A model generated the notes under the pieces. The model had not been told where the DNA came from. It saw only the letters and a program-made list of their open reading frames with translations, and did not search any database. A stretch of 21,087 nt of DNA from Bacteroidales bacterium (GTDB taxonomy: Bacteria > Bacteroidota > Bacteroidia > Bacteroidales > UBA12077): contig DAOWML010000004.1 in the NCBI GenBank assembly GCA_030643125.1, positions 1 to 21,087 on the forward strand. The letters are read 5' to 3'. The position numbers were made by a program, and so were the translations under genes. This document shows, one piece after another, positions 7,879 to 15,519 of this stretch; positions within the stretch are counted from its first letter, which is position 1; every line of letters begins with the position of its first letter.

Positions 7879-8295
7879 TTAACGGATGTTTATCGTTCTT
7901 GATCCATCCTCGTTTTCTACCATTTGCACAAACACCACATTTTCAGGAAGAATTTCAGCTACTTTATCGGGCCATTCTATAAAACAATAATTTCCGGAAA
8001 AGAAATATTCTTCGTAACCAAAATCATATGCTTCTTCAATCTTTTTTATCCTGTAAAAATCGAAATGATAGATAACTTCTCCTTTTCCGGTTTGGTATTC
8101 ATTAATTAAAGCAAACGTAGGGCTTGTAACAATCTCAACCACACCCAACTCGTTGCATAAAGCTTTAATAAAAGTTGTTTTCCCAACACCCATCGGACCA
8201 AAAAATGCGAACACCTTCTTATCGCGCATTAACCGAAGAAACTTATCAGCAATAATATTTAAATCCGACAAAGATTTTAAAATCAATGAATCCAT
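7879..8295 (-). CDS. tsaE: tRNA threonylcarbamoyladenosine biosynthesis ATPase TsaE
   Basis: TsaE is the small P-loop ATPase that cycles the TsaB-TsaD complex during synthesis of the t6A37 modification of ANN-decoding tRNAs. The 138-aa product has the normal family length. The Walker A motif is GPMGVGKTT (residues 33-41). The family signatures TSPTFALINEY, HFDFYRI and CFIEWPDKVAEILP follow in order, with the Glu-Trp-Pro segment taking the Walker B region. ATG 8295 begins 22 bp after the porX stop, so the two genes are probably co-transcribed. TsaB and TsaD are not in the window. Confidence 0.95.
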   Translation of the reverse strand: MDSLILKSLSDLNIIADKFLRLMRDKKVFAFFGPMGVGKTTFIKALCNELGVVEIVTSPTFALINEYQTGKGEVIYHFDFYRIKKIEEAYDFGYEEYFFSGNYCFIEWPDKVAEILPENVVFVQMVENEDGSRTINIR

Positions 8296-8317
8296 ATATG
8301 CAATTTAAGGAAATTTT

Positions 8318-9871
8318 TTAATTATTTGGTTTTAATTTGATGAATGGAATTATCATTTCCTCTAAAGATACTCCGCCATGCTGAAAAGTATCTTTGTAGT
8401 AATTTACATAGTAATTAAAATTATTCGGATAGGCGAGAAAATCATCGTTTATAGCAAATATATAGCTTGTGCTGATATGCGGTTTTGGTAAGTGTACTTT
8501 TTGCGGGTCGCGAATTTCAAAAACCTCTTTTGGATTATAATTTAGATTCCGTCCGTTTTTATATCTAAGATTCGTTGATGTATTCTTATCTCCGATTACT
8601 TTAACCGGGTTCTGAACTCTAATAGTTCCATGATCTGTTGTAATAACAATTTTAACATCCTGTTGCTGTAATTCCTTTATTAAAGCAAACAGTGGCGAAT
8701 GTTTAAACCACGATAAAGTTAAAGATCTATAGGCCGGCTCATCATTTGCAAGTTCACGAATCATTTCAATTTCAGTTCTTGCATGCGAAAGCATATCAAT
8801 ATAATTGTAAACTAAAATATTTAACTGATTATTAAGTAGATCCTTTATGTTTTCAACCAGTTTTTCGCCGGTTTTCAACTTGCTTATTTTCTCGTAGAAA
8901 TACTTATATTTTTTGCCATGCCGCGAAAGTTGTGTTTGAAACAACTCTTTTTCTTTCATATTCTTTCCACCTTCTTCTTCATCATTTAGCCAATATTCAG
9001 GATAAAGTTTGTCAATTTCATACGGCATTAAACCGGCAAAAATTGCATTTCGAGCATATTGGGTGGCTGTTGGTAAAATACCACAATATAATTCTTCGGA
9101 TTCTACTATAAAATAATCGTTAACTAAAGGCTGTACTAATTTCCATTGATCATACCTGAAATTGTCTATTACCAGAACAAATACTTTTTGGCCTTTATCA
9201 AGCATCGGGAATATGCGATCTTTAAATAAGTTTGGCGACATCATTGGTTTCTCTTCTGAACCAGCAAACCATGACTCATAATTATTTTTTATAAACCTGG
9301 CAAATTCCTTATTAGCATCAGATTTTTGCATTTTAAAAACCTCCTGCATCCCGGTTTCTTCATTTTGCTCAAGTTCGAGCTCCCAATAAACAAGCTTCTT
9401 ATAAAGTTCAACCCAATCATTAAATGAATTTGCTTCGGAAATTTTCAATCCTATTTTCCCAAATTCTGATTGATAATCCGACAATGTTTTTTCAGAGATT
9501 AATCTTTTAGTATCAATATTCTTTTTAATGCTTAGAAGAATTTGTTTAGGATTTACCGGTTTAATTAAATAATCTGCAATTTTCGACCCTATAGCCTCGT
9601 CCATAATATCCTCTTCTTCGCTTTTGGTAATCATTATAACAGGAATATCAGGTTTTATTTCTTTAATGTAAGTTAATGTTTGCAAGCCACTCAAGCCTGG
9701 CATATTTTCATCCAAAAAGATAAGGTCAAAGTCCTGTTTTTTAACAATTTCTATTGCATCATCACCATTACTTGCTGTTGACAACTCAAAACCCTTTTCT
9801 TCTAAAAAAAGTATATATGGCTTTAAAAGATCAATCTCATCATCAGTCCACAAAATGCTAACTTTCTTCAT
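8318..9871 (-). CDS. porX: PorX, response regulator with PglZ/alkaline-phosphatase-like effector domain
   Basis: PorX is the response regulator paired with the PorY kinase that controls the type IX secretion system in Bacteroidota. Residues 1-120 are a receiver domain with acidic pocket Asp10/Asp11, phosphoacceptor Asp54 (LIFLDENMPG) and Lys104 (DYLIKP). A helical linker follows, then a PglZ-type alkaline-phosphatase-superfamily domain (about 225-515) in place of a DNA-binding domain. Its metal-site residues all appear intact: Asp236 (LVIDNFRYDQW), the PTATQYARN nucleophile region (Thr268/Thr270), Asp359 and His363 (YIDMLSHAR), Asp413 and His414 (TTDHGT) and His498 (FQHGGVS). The 517-aa length fits. 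Enzymatic action on oligonucleotides has been reported for the family; activity here is inferred. porW lies directly upstream on the same strand, across a gap with two palindromes. Confidence 0.95.
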   Translation of the reverse strand: MKKVSILWTDDEIDLLKPYILFLEEKGFELSTASNGDDAIEIVKKQDFDLIFLDENMPGLSGLQTLTYIKEIKPDIPVIMITKSEEEDIMDEAIGSKIADYLIKPVNPKQILLSIKKNIDTKRLISEKTLSDYQSEFGKIGLKISEANSFNDWVELYKKLVYWELELEQNEETGMQEVFKMQKSDANKEFARFIKNNYESWFAGSEEKPMMSPNLFKDRIFPMLDKGQKVFVLVIDNFRYDQWKLVQPLVNDYFIVESEELYCGILPTATQYARNAIFAGLMPYEIDKLYPEYWLNDEEEGGKNMKEKELFQTQLSRHGKKYKYFYEKISKLKTGEKLVENIKDLLNNQLNILVYNYIDMLSHARTEIEMIRELANDEPAYRSLTLSWFKHSPLFALIKELQQQDVKIVITTDHGTIRVQNPVKVIGDKNTSTNLRYKNGRNLNYNPKEVFEIRDPQKVHLPKPHISTSYIFAINDDFLAYPNNFNYYVNYYKDTFQHGGVSLEEMIIPFIKLKPNN

Positions 9872-9906
9872 GTATTTATAATTTTAAGAATAATCATTCC
9901 CCTGTG

Positions 9907-9934
9907 TAAACTAACGGGTTAACCCGTTAGTTTA
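9907..9934. repeat. Perfect 28-bp palindrome upstream of porX
   Basis: The sequence is its own reverse complement over all 28 bases, centred between 9920 and 9921 on GGGTTAACCC. The core and part of the flanks are shared with the imperfect palindrome at 6494-6517. It lies 36 bp upstream of the porX start and about 100 bp beyond the porW stop. It has no T-run on the porW-reading strand, so a simple terminator role is not obvious. Confidence 0.75.
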
Positions 9935-9980
9935 TGCGTGTTTCATCTGTATATAATTTTAATTTTCAATTTTTTTCCGT

Positions 9981-10016
9981 CTTAGCGGTTATTATTGTTA
10001 TTTTCTCACCGCTAAG
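9981..10016. repeat. Inverted repeat with nine-base arms after porW
   Basis: CTTAGCGGT (9981-9989) and ACCGCTAAG (10008-10016) are exact reverse complements around an 18-base AT-rich loop. It lies 22 bp past the porW stop. Neither strand shows a T-run directly after the stem, so it looks more like a dispersed palindromic repeat or an mRNA 3'-end hairpin than a classic terminator. Confidence 0.6.
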
Positions 10017-10037
10017 GCACGAATACGCTAAACTTTC

Positions 10038-12746
10038 TTATTCCTGATAATTATTTCTGTAAAATAATAAATAATCACGAACCATTTTTTCTTTGGCAAG
10101 ATTCGTTAGATTCGCTTCAGAAATAATGAAAAACTGGTACTCAGAACTTTTTACATCTGTAAAAATTCTTTCTTGTTCGACATCAAATTTATTGTAGTAC
10201 TCTAATCCTTCTTCTGAATTTTTAAATTGATTAACAGTAATAATTGTAAAGAATTTATTAAACTCTTTACTTTCAATATCGTAACTTTCCTGTATATAAA
10301 AATCGAGATTAAAGTTTATAATATTAAATTTTAACTGGTTAATATCGGCTCCCTTTGCTATTATTATAGCTAAATAATGTTTTGCCTCAGGGTTATACTT
10401 ATATATTTTTTCAATCTCCTCGATGGTTCTTTGAGTAATTTTATCATCTATAATCTCACCCTCGCTTGTGGTATCTGCTATCGGCACAACATTTAAATCT
10501 TTTAAACTTTTCAACTCATTTTCTTGTATTGATGCCAATAAATTTTCAGATGATTTTGCTACAGGATCTGTTTTAAATTCTTCTTTTATAGTTTCTAATT
10601 CAGATTTTAAAACTGTAACTCCATAAATTTCTCCCATCGATAAGGCTCTTAAATATCTGTATTTAGGAGTATATTCAGTATTGGGATCTTTATTAAGAGC
10701 CAAATTACTTCGACGAATTACATCAGAATATTTTCTCTGTTTGTATAAATCTAATGTTTTTGAATAATGCTCTTTTCGCTCATTTTCCTCCCGTTCAAAT
10801 TGTTTAAAAAAGTTTGGATCAACTAAAACCTTAGCATATTTTGAATCAGGATAATTACGTATAATCATATTTCTATACACATCAGCCTGAGTATTGTCCC
10901 CTTTTTGAGAATATACTTTATACAGGCTATAATATGAAGGCACTTTATATTCGCTTTCAGGGTATCTTTCAATAAGCTCTTTATAAGCATCTACAGCCAT
11001 TGGATAATCTTTTAAGTCGTTTCGATAAACTTCCCCAATATTAAAAAATGCTGTTTGAATTTTTTTATGCGACATTTCTATGGCAGAATCTGTCAATGGT
11101 AAATCAATCATGTAATATTCAGGTGATTTCTTATCTAAGCCAATCTTATTATCAATAACTTCATCGGAAAACTCTTCTTCGGAAATTTGTTCAATACCAG
11201 CAATTTGTTTGTTTTTTCGTCGCCAGTTATCTTCAAGCTTTCTGTTACCCCAACGTCTTCTAAATTCAGGTTCCCCAAAACTTTTAGCCGATGGATTATA
11301 AAAATACCAATTTCCACTTTCTGTTAACGAAGTTGTGGGACGAGTACTGGTTCTGCTTAAATCGTTCATTCCTGCCATTTCTTGGGCTCTTTGCCTTTCC
11401 AGCTCGGCTGCCTCTTTTTCCTGAAGGTCTTGAATAATTTTTTGGATAAACCGGGTTCTCTCCGTTTCGGTCATCGCAGCAACCATTTGTACGCTATCCT
11501 GAAAATCTACTTCTTTTAAATTTTTTACAAGTTTTGATAAATATTGATTTTTCCTGGCGAGTTCTGCATATCCGGGAAATTCAGGATCCAATGATACAAC
11601 AGCACTATCAAAATATGCTTGTGACTCCACATAATCGGTTCTATCAAAAAATATATTAGCGAGAGCAAGAAATGTTAATGCCTTCTGGTTTGTATTTGAA
11701 ATGCTTGTTTTCGCTGACATCTGGTAATACTTAATGGCATGTATAACATTGTTATTTTTCATTTCAAGCTCACCAAGAGCAAAATATATCTGGTCTTGAT
11801 ATTCAATATTTTTATCATCCTTTAACATATCCAATAATTCAGCTTTTATAGATTTTGCTGATTTCCCTCCGGTAAATAGTGTTGCTCTTTTAATTTTTGC
11901 ATTAAAAGCCATTTCATAAGCAGGATTCATTTTTATGACTGCCTCATATAATTCAGAGGCCTCTTTAGAACTACCTATTTCTTCTTTTAGTTGTGCATGA
12001 ATAAAAGTTAATCGAATTTTTTCTTTTTTCTTTTTAACCAGATTTAAAGCTTCTGCAACATACGGTTCTGCCTCAGTAAATTTTTGTTGTTTTAAGTAAA
12101 AGTCTGCCTGGGTTAAATTAAGTTGATAATCTAGCTTTTCAGGATAATCCATATCACTCATTAAAAAATCGATAATACTTTGAGCTTCACGATAATCCTT
12201 TATTTCAACATTCGAACGTACAAGCCAATTGTAAGCAAGGTACTTTGTCTTTTCATCATCGAATTGCTTTATTATAAAATCGAATATTCTAATAGCACTT
12301 CCGTAATCGGCCTGATAAAAAAAAGCTTTCCCCATTATTAAATAGGAATCATCGATATAAGCGTTATATTCATTTTTATTATAGAAATCCTTGTCTTTCT
12401 GCGACATAGCGCCTTTATCCTGATCCGGCTTTTTGGTAATGGAATGTAATCTTATTGATTTTGTAGATTTTTCAATTGTTCTATCCATTTGTGGTTTAGT
12501 ACTTGCAGCTAACTCTTCATCTCCATAAATAAAAATGGGTAATACTTGTGAATAATCATCTACATAAGATTCTTTATACTTTTTTATCCCTTCCTTGTAG
12601 CTTTCAGTACCATTAAACAGGATATTGTATTTAGTAGTCAATCCATGATAAAATCTGGTAAGCCCGGTATTTTTCTTAGTTGAACAAGCCGACCCAACAA
12701 AAAATATAATGATTATAAAAAAGCAATATTTAAAAATTCGATTCAC
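10038..12746 (-). CDS. porW: Type IX secretion/gliding lipoprotein PorW (SprE), TPR-rich
   Basis: PorW (SprE in Flavobacterium) is an outer-membrane-associated TPR lipoprotein of the type IX secretion system, thought to link the PorK/PorN ring to the translocon. The N-terminus is a lipoprotein signal: a hydrophobic stretch of residues 8-17, then VGSA and Cys21 as the lipidation site. The signature TGLTRFYHGLTTKYNILFNGTESYKEG (28-54) follows directly. TPR-like helical repeats fill about 130-400 (for example DSYLIMGKAFFYQADYGSAIRIF) and about 560-640 (AFFNIGEVYRNDLKDYPMAVDAYKELIERYPES). Between them is a charged helix (about 427-457) and a conserved aromatic/arginine block at 479-510 (NWYFYNPSAKSF, then FRRRWGNRKLEDNWRR). 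The 902-aa length fits the family. No promoter was found upstream, but a terminator separates it from nfu. SprE is the alternative name for the same family. Confidence 0.92.
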   Translation of the reverse strand: MNRIFKYCFFIIIIFFVGSACSTKKNTGLTRFYHGLTTKYNILFNGTESYKEGIKKYKESYVDDYSQVLPIFIYGDEELAASTKPQMDRTIEKSTKSIRLHSITKKPDQDKGAMSQKDKDFYNKNEYNAYIDDSYLIMGKAFFYQADYGSAIRIFDFIIKQFDDEKTKYLAYNWLVRSNVEIKDYREAQSIIDFLMSDMDYPEKLDYQLNLTQADFYLKQQKFTEAEPYVAEALNLVKKKKEKIRLTFIHAQLKEEIGSSKEASELYEAVIKMNPAYEMAFNAKIKRATLFTGGKSAKSIKAELLDMLKDDKNIEYQDQIYFALGELEMKNNNVIHAIKYYQMSAKTSISNTNQKALTFLALANIFFDRTDYVESQAYFDSAVVSLDPEFPGYAELARKNQYLSKLVKNLKEVDFQDSVQMVAAMTETERTRFIQKIIQDLQEKEAAELERQRAQEMAGMNDLSRTSTRPTTSLTESGNWYFYNPSAKSFGEPEFRRRWGNRKLEDNWRRKNKQIAGIEQISEEEFSDEVIDNKIGLDKKSPEYYMIDLPLTDSAIEMSHKKIQTAFFNIGEVYRNDLKDYPMAVDAYKELIERYPESEYKVPSYYSLYKVYSQKGDNTQADVYRNMIIRNYPDSKYAKVLVDPNFFKQFEREENERKEHYSKTLDLYKQRKYSDVIRRSNLALNKDPNTEYTPKYRYLRALSMGEIYGVTVLKSELETIKEEFKTDPVAKSSENLLASIQENELKSLKDLNVVPIADTTSEGEIIDDKITQRTIEEIEKIYKYNPEAKHYLAIIIAKGADINQLKFNIINFNLDFYIQESYDIESKEFNKFFTIITVNQFKNSEEGLEYYNKFDVEQERIFTDVKSSEYQFFIISEANLTNLAKEKMVRDYLLFYRNNYQE

Positions 12747-12875
12747 CTAATGATTATTTAAGTATTGTGATCTAATTATTTTAAACCGTAATTTCTTTGA
12801 AATATTATTTAAATTATAAATTTATTTAAATAAATATGAAAAGTATAAAACTAGCAAATAAATTGAATATCACAT

Positions 12876-12906
12876 AAAAGAAAATGGATGTTAAAATAAA
12901 CATCCA
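12876..12906 (-). terminator. Intrinsic terminator after nfu
   Basis: On the minus strand TGGATGTT (12906-12899) pairs perfectly with AACATCCA (12892-12885) around a six-base loop and is followed by TTTTCTTTT. It lies 30 bp past the nfu stop and insulates mrp-nfu from porW. Confidence 0.7.
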
Positions 12907-12935
12907 TCCACTTCAAATATTAATAAAGTACCTGT

Positions 12936-13181
12936 TTAAGCAGAAACAACCTCTTTAATTTCAGGAATTTGTTTTTTAACTGCTTGCTCAACACCGTTCT
13001 TTAAAGTTTGGATACTATACGGGCATGACCCACACGCACCTAATAATTCTACCTTCACAACCATATCGTCAGTTAACTCCACAAATCTGATATCTCCACC
13101 ATCTGCAACAAGATAAGGTCTTACCATTTCAATTGATTCATTTATTCTTTTTTCAAAATCTTGTCTTCTAGCTTCGTCCAT
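12936..13181 (-). CDS. NifU-like iron-sulfur scaffold protein (NFU domain)
   Basis: This 81-aa protein is a single NFU domain, a scaffold or carrier that holds a [4Fe-4S] cluster between subunits through a C-x-x-C motif and passes it to target proteins in the cytoplasm. The motif is LLGACGSCPYSIQTLKNGVEQ, with Cys50 and Cys53 followed by the family's S-x-x-T-L-K-x-G helix. The N-terminal half shows the usual RPYLVADGGDIRFVEL. The length is that of a minimal NFU protein, without NifU N-terminal or BolA-like domains. It starts 25 bp after the stop of mrp on the same strand, a spacing typical of co-transcription, and both products serve iron-sulfur assembly. Confidence 0.93.
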   Translation of the reverse strand: MDEARRQDFEKRINESIEMVRPYLVADGGDIRFVELTDDMVVKVELLGACGSCPYSIQTLKNGVEQAVKKQIPEIKEVVSA

Positions 13182-13206
13182 TTTAAATTGTTTTTAGATT
13201 ATTTTA

Positions 13207-14322
13207 TTATTTAGTTTTTATCTCTACTATTTTCGTTGGTTCTAAATTAGCATTCCTGTCATCAACTGCTTTTATAACAGACGCTGATAATTCCTTAAAA
13301 GTTTTTTCTATCAAAGAACCATCATTCATTACAGCAGGATTACCTAAATCACCTCCTTCTCTAATGCTTTGAACTATTGGAATTTGACCAAGAAAAGGAA
13401 TATTTTCCTTTTCTGCAAGATTTTTACAACCATCTTTGCCAAAAATATAATATTTATTATTTGGCAGTTCTTCAGGTGTAAACCACGACATGTTTTCAAT
13501 TAACCCTAAAATAGGGACATTTATGTTTTTTCCGGTAAACATTTTTATTCCTTTAATAGCATCGGCAAGTGCCACGTCCTGCGGAGTACTAACAATAATA
13601 GCGCCTGTCAAAGAAACTTCCTGAACTAAAGTTAAATGAATATCGCTTGTTCCGGGAGGTAAATCAACAACAAGGTAATCAATCTCGCCCCATTCAGCCT
13701 GATGTATTAATTGTTTTAAAGCATTTGTGGCCATAGGCCCACGCCAAACCAAAGCATCTTCGGGATTAATAAAAAACCCAATAGATAAAATTTTAACACC
13801 ATAATTCTCAATAGGAGTAATCATTTCAACATTATCAACTTTTCGAACCATAGGTCTTTGACCTTCAACATTTAGCATTTTAGGAATTGAGGGCCCATAA
13901 ATATCAGCATCAATTAATCCGACTTTAGCTCCTGTTTTTGCAAGTGAAATTGCTAGGTTAGTAGCTATTGTTGATTTTCCAACACCACCTTTACCGGAAG
14001 CTACAGCTATAATATTTTTCACATCTTTCATCGATTGTGTATTCAAATCACCTTTTGGTTCTTTCTTTTCAGGAGTTTTAATTTTAATGTTATCAGTAAA
14101 ATCAAGATCCTTGCCTAAGTGTTGTTCAATTGCCTGAACACAAACCTTATGCATTGAATTAATAAATGGATCGTTAGGCTTTTTAAAACTTAGTGTGAAA
14201 CCAGCTTTGGTCCCTTCAATCCATATATCATCAACCATTCCCATTGCCACAATATCCTGGGCTGTTTCAGGATGCTTTACATTCCTTAAGGCATCCAATA
14301 TTTGTTTTTTAGAATATGACAT
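13207..14322 (-). CDS. Mrp/ApbC-type iron-sulfur cluster carrier ATPase
   Basis: This Mrp/NBP35-family P-loop ATPase is involved in assembly or delivery of iron-sulfur clusters. Residues 1-80 are a MIP18/DUF59-type domain (ILDALRNVKHPETAQDIVAMGMV). A ParA-like ATPase follows from about 100, with the deviant Walker A GKGGVGKST (110-118), GLIDADIYGPSIPKML, the Walker B-like DYLVVDLPPGTSDIHLTL, and VSTPQDVALADAIKG. The ATP-binding core is intact. The C-x-x-C that binds the cluster in many Mrp/ApbC proteins is absent: after ENMSWF the sequence reads TPEELPNNKYYIFGKDGC, leaving one cysteine. I believe this is common in Bacteroidota homologues but cannot confirm it here. It leads the mrp-nfu unit from ATG 14322, with an exact -7 element 40 bp upstream. 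Confidence 0.92.
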   Translation of the reverse strand: MSYSKKQILDALRNVKHPETAQDIVAMGMVDDIWIEGTKAGFTLSFKKPNDPFINSMHKVCVQAIEQHLGKDLDFTDNIKIKTPEKKEPKGDLNTQSMKDVKNIIAVASGKGGVGKSTIATNLAISLAKTGAKVGLIDADIYGPSIPKMLNVEGQRPMVRKVDNVEMITPIENYGVKILSIGFFINPEDALVWRGPMATNALKQLIHQAEWGEIDYLVVDLPPGTSDIHLTLVQEVSLTGAIIVSTPQDVALADAIKGIKMFTGKNINVPILGLIENMSWFTPEELPNNKYYIFGKDGCKNLAEKENIPFLGQIPIVQSIREGGDLGNPAVMNDGSLIEKTFKELSASVIKAVDDRNANLEPTKIVEIKTK

Positions 14323-14361
14323 ATTTTTGTCCTTATTTTTATTTAATTTAAATTAACGCAA

Positions 14362-14369
14362 CAAAGATA
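14362..14369 (-). promoter_or_regulatory. Putative -7 promoter element of mrp-nfu
   Basis: On the minus strand 14369-14362 reads TATCTTTG, an exact TAnnTTTG match 40 nt upstream of the mrp ATG. The nearest TTTG upstream (14398-14395) is 25 nt away, longer than usual, so the -33 part is uncertain. Confidence 0.45.
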
Positions 14370-14458
14370 ATAAAATAGTTTTGAGTTTAAAATTCAAAGT
14401 TTTTCATGATTAAATAGCATTGACCAAATTAGACAATTGCCTGAATACTAAAGAAATA

Positions 14459-14806
14459 TTATAACTCCTTTACAGGGTTCCAAAAGTGTTTTTCAAAATC
14501 AACTATTATATCATTTTCAATTTTAACACCCTCGTTTTCGAGAAGTTGTTTCATGGTATTTGAATTACCAAAATGGTGTTTCCCTGTTAAAAGACCGTTT
14601 CGATTTACAACCCTGTGGGCAGGAACATATTCGTTCTGATAATGTGAATCATTCATAGCCCAACCAACTACCCTAGCGGATTGTGCTGTTCCTAAATATT
14701 TTGCTATTGCACCATAACTTGTAACTCGCCCGAAAGGTATTTGACGTGCAACATCGTAAACCTGGTTAAAAAACCCCTCGTTATTCCTCGTCTTTTGGTT
14801 CTTCAA
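14459..14806 (-). CDS. Alkyltransferase-like protein (ATL), MGMT family without the catalytic cysteine
   Basis: The 115-aa product is a stand-alone MGMT (Ada C-terminal) fold with the signatures FNQVYDVARQIPFGRVTSYGAIAKYLG, ARVVGWAMNDSH and VPAHRVVNRNGLLTGKH. In true O6-alkylguanine-DNA alkyltransferases the active site is P-C-H-R-V. Here the cysteine is alanine (PAHRV), the hallmark of ATL proteins. These bind O6-alkylguanine, flip it out and direct nucleotide-excision repair instead of removing the alkyl group. The arginine finger after the helix-turn-helix is plausibly in QSARVVG. The first 26 bases overlap the end of trmB in another frame, so translation is probably coupled. It is the last gene of the ricT-gldH-trmB-atl block. 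The ATL class is read directly from the motif; the repair role is family knowledge. Confidence 0.93.
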   Translation of the reverse strand: MKNQKTRNNEGFFNQVYDVARQIPFGRVTSYGAIAKYLGTAQSARVVGWAMNDSHYQNEYVPAHRVVNRNGLLTGKHHFGNSNTMKQLLENEGVKIENDIIVDFEKHFWNPVKEL

Positions 14807-15479
14807 GCTTAATGGATTTATTCAATTTAAATCTTAAATAATGAATGGGTTTTCCCTGAGACAAAAACTGCTGCTCGTAAAAAGTTTTTATAGAAAGAAT
14901 ATCATCAACAATTTCTGAATTATAAAGGTTATTAGTATCAATAGCTAGTTCTAAATTATTTTTTTCAACAACTCTTTTTGTATAGGCATATAAATCCGCA
15001 TTATCTGTTTTCAGATTGATGAATCCATCTTGTTTAATAAATTCCTGATAATATCCTGAAAATCGTGATGAAGTAAGTCGTTTATAATATTTTTTTGGCT
15101 GCGGATCGGGGAAAGTTATCCAAATTTCGGAAACCTCTTTCTCGCTAAAAAAAGAATTTGTCAAGTCAATTCTTGTTCTTAAAAACCCAACATTTTTTAT
15201 TTCTTCATCAAGAGCTGTTTTAGCTCCTCTCCACATCCTGGATCCTTTAATATCAATACCAATAAAATTTATATGCGGGTTTTGTTTAGCCAGACCAACG
15301 GTATATTCACCTTTGCCACATCCTAACTCTAAAATTAACGGGTTATCATTATCAAAAAAATCTTTACTCCATTTTCCTTTTAACCTGTAATCTTTCTTGA
15401 AAATTTCATCAAAAGGAGGCTGAACAACATGATTAAAGGTTTCCATTTCGGCAAACCTCGACAATTTATTTTTTCCCAC
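14781..15479 (-). CDS. trmB: tRNA (guanine-N7-)-methyltransferase
   Basis: TrmB uses S-adenosylmethionine to make m7G at position 46 in the variable loop of tRNAs. The 232-aa product has the family layout. The SAM-binding motif I is ILELGCGKGEYTVGLA (residues 49-64), then FIGIDIKGSRMWRGAK for motif II and the family tag EIWITFPDPQPKKYYKRLTSSRF, followed by GFINLKTDNADLYAYT. The start ATG 15479 lies 40 bp after the gldH stop. Its last 26 bases overlap atl in a different frame. I see no missing key residue. It is a housekeeping gene embedded in a mixed operon. Confidence 0.95.
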   Translation of the reverse strand: MGKNKLSRFAEMETFNHVVQPPFDEIFKKDYRLKGKWSKDFFDNDNPLILELGCGKGEYTVGLAKQNPHINFIGIDIKGSRMWRGAKTALDEEIKNVGFLRTRIDLTNSFFSEKEVSEIWITFPDPQPKKYYKRLTSSRFSGYYQEFIKQDGFINLKTDNADLYAYTKRVVEKNNLELAIDTNNLYNSEIVDDILSIKTFYEQQFLSQGKPIHYLRFKLNKSIKLEEPKDEE

Positions 15480-15519
15480 TTTAAATGATTATTTTAAATT
15501 TAGGAACTGTAACAAATCT

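Noticed and set aside
7543..8109. Plus-strand open frames opposite ald and tsaE
   Set aside because: Both are antisense to well-recognised genes and show no domain, signal or start context of their own.
6494..9934. Palindromes flanking ald-tsaE-porX as ends of a mobile element
   Set aside because: The two sites are internally palindromic, not terminal inverted repeats. The enclosed genes are conserved housekeeping genes, and no transposase or target-site duplication is seen.
11135..11317. 60-codon minus-strand frame inside porW
   Set aside because: It is an out-of-phase frame within the conserved PorW sequence; porW is continuous across it.
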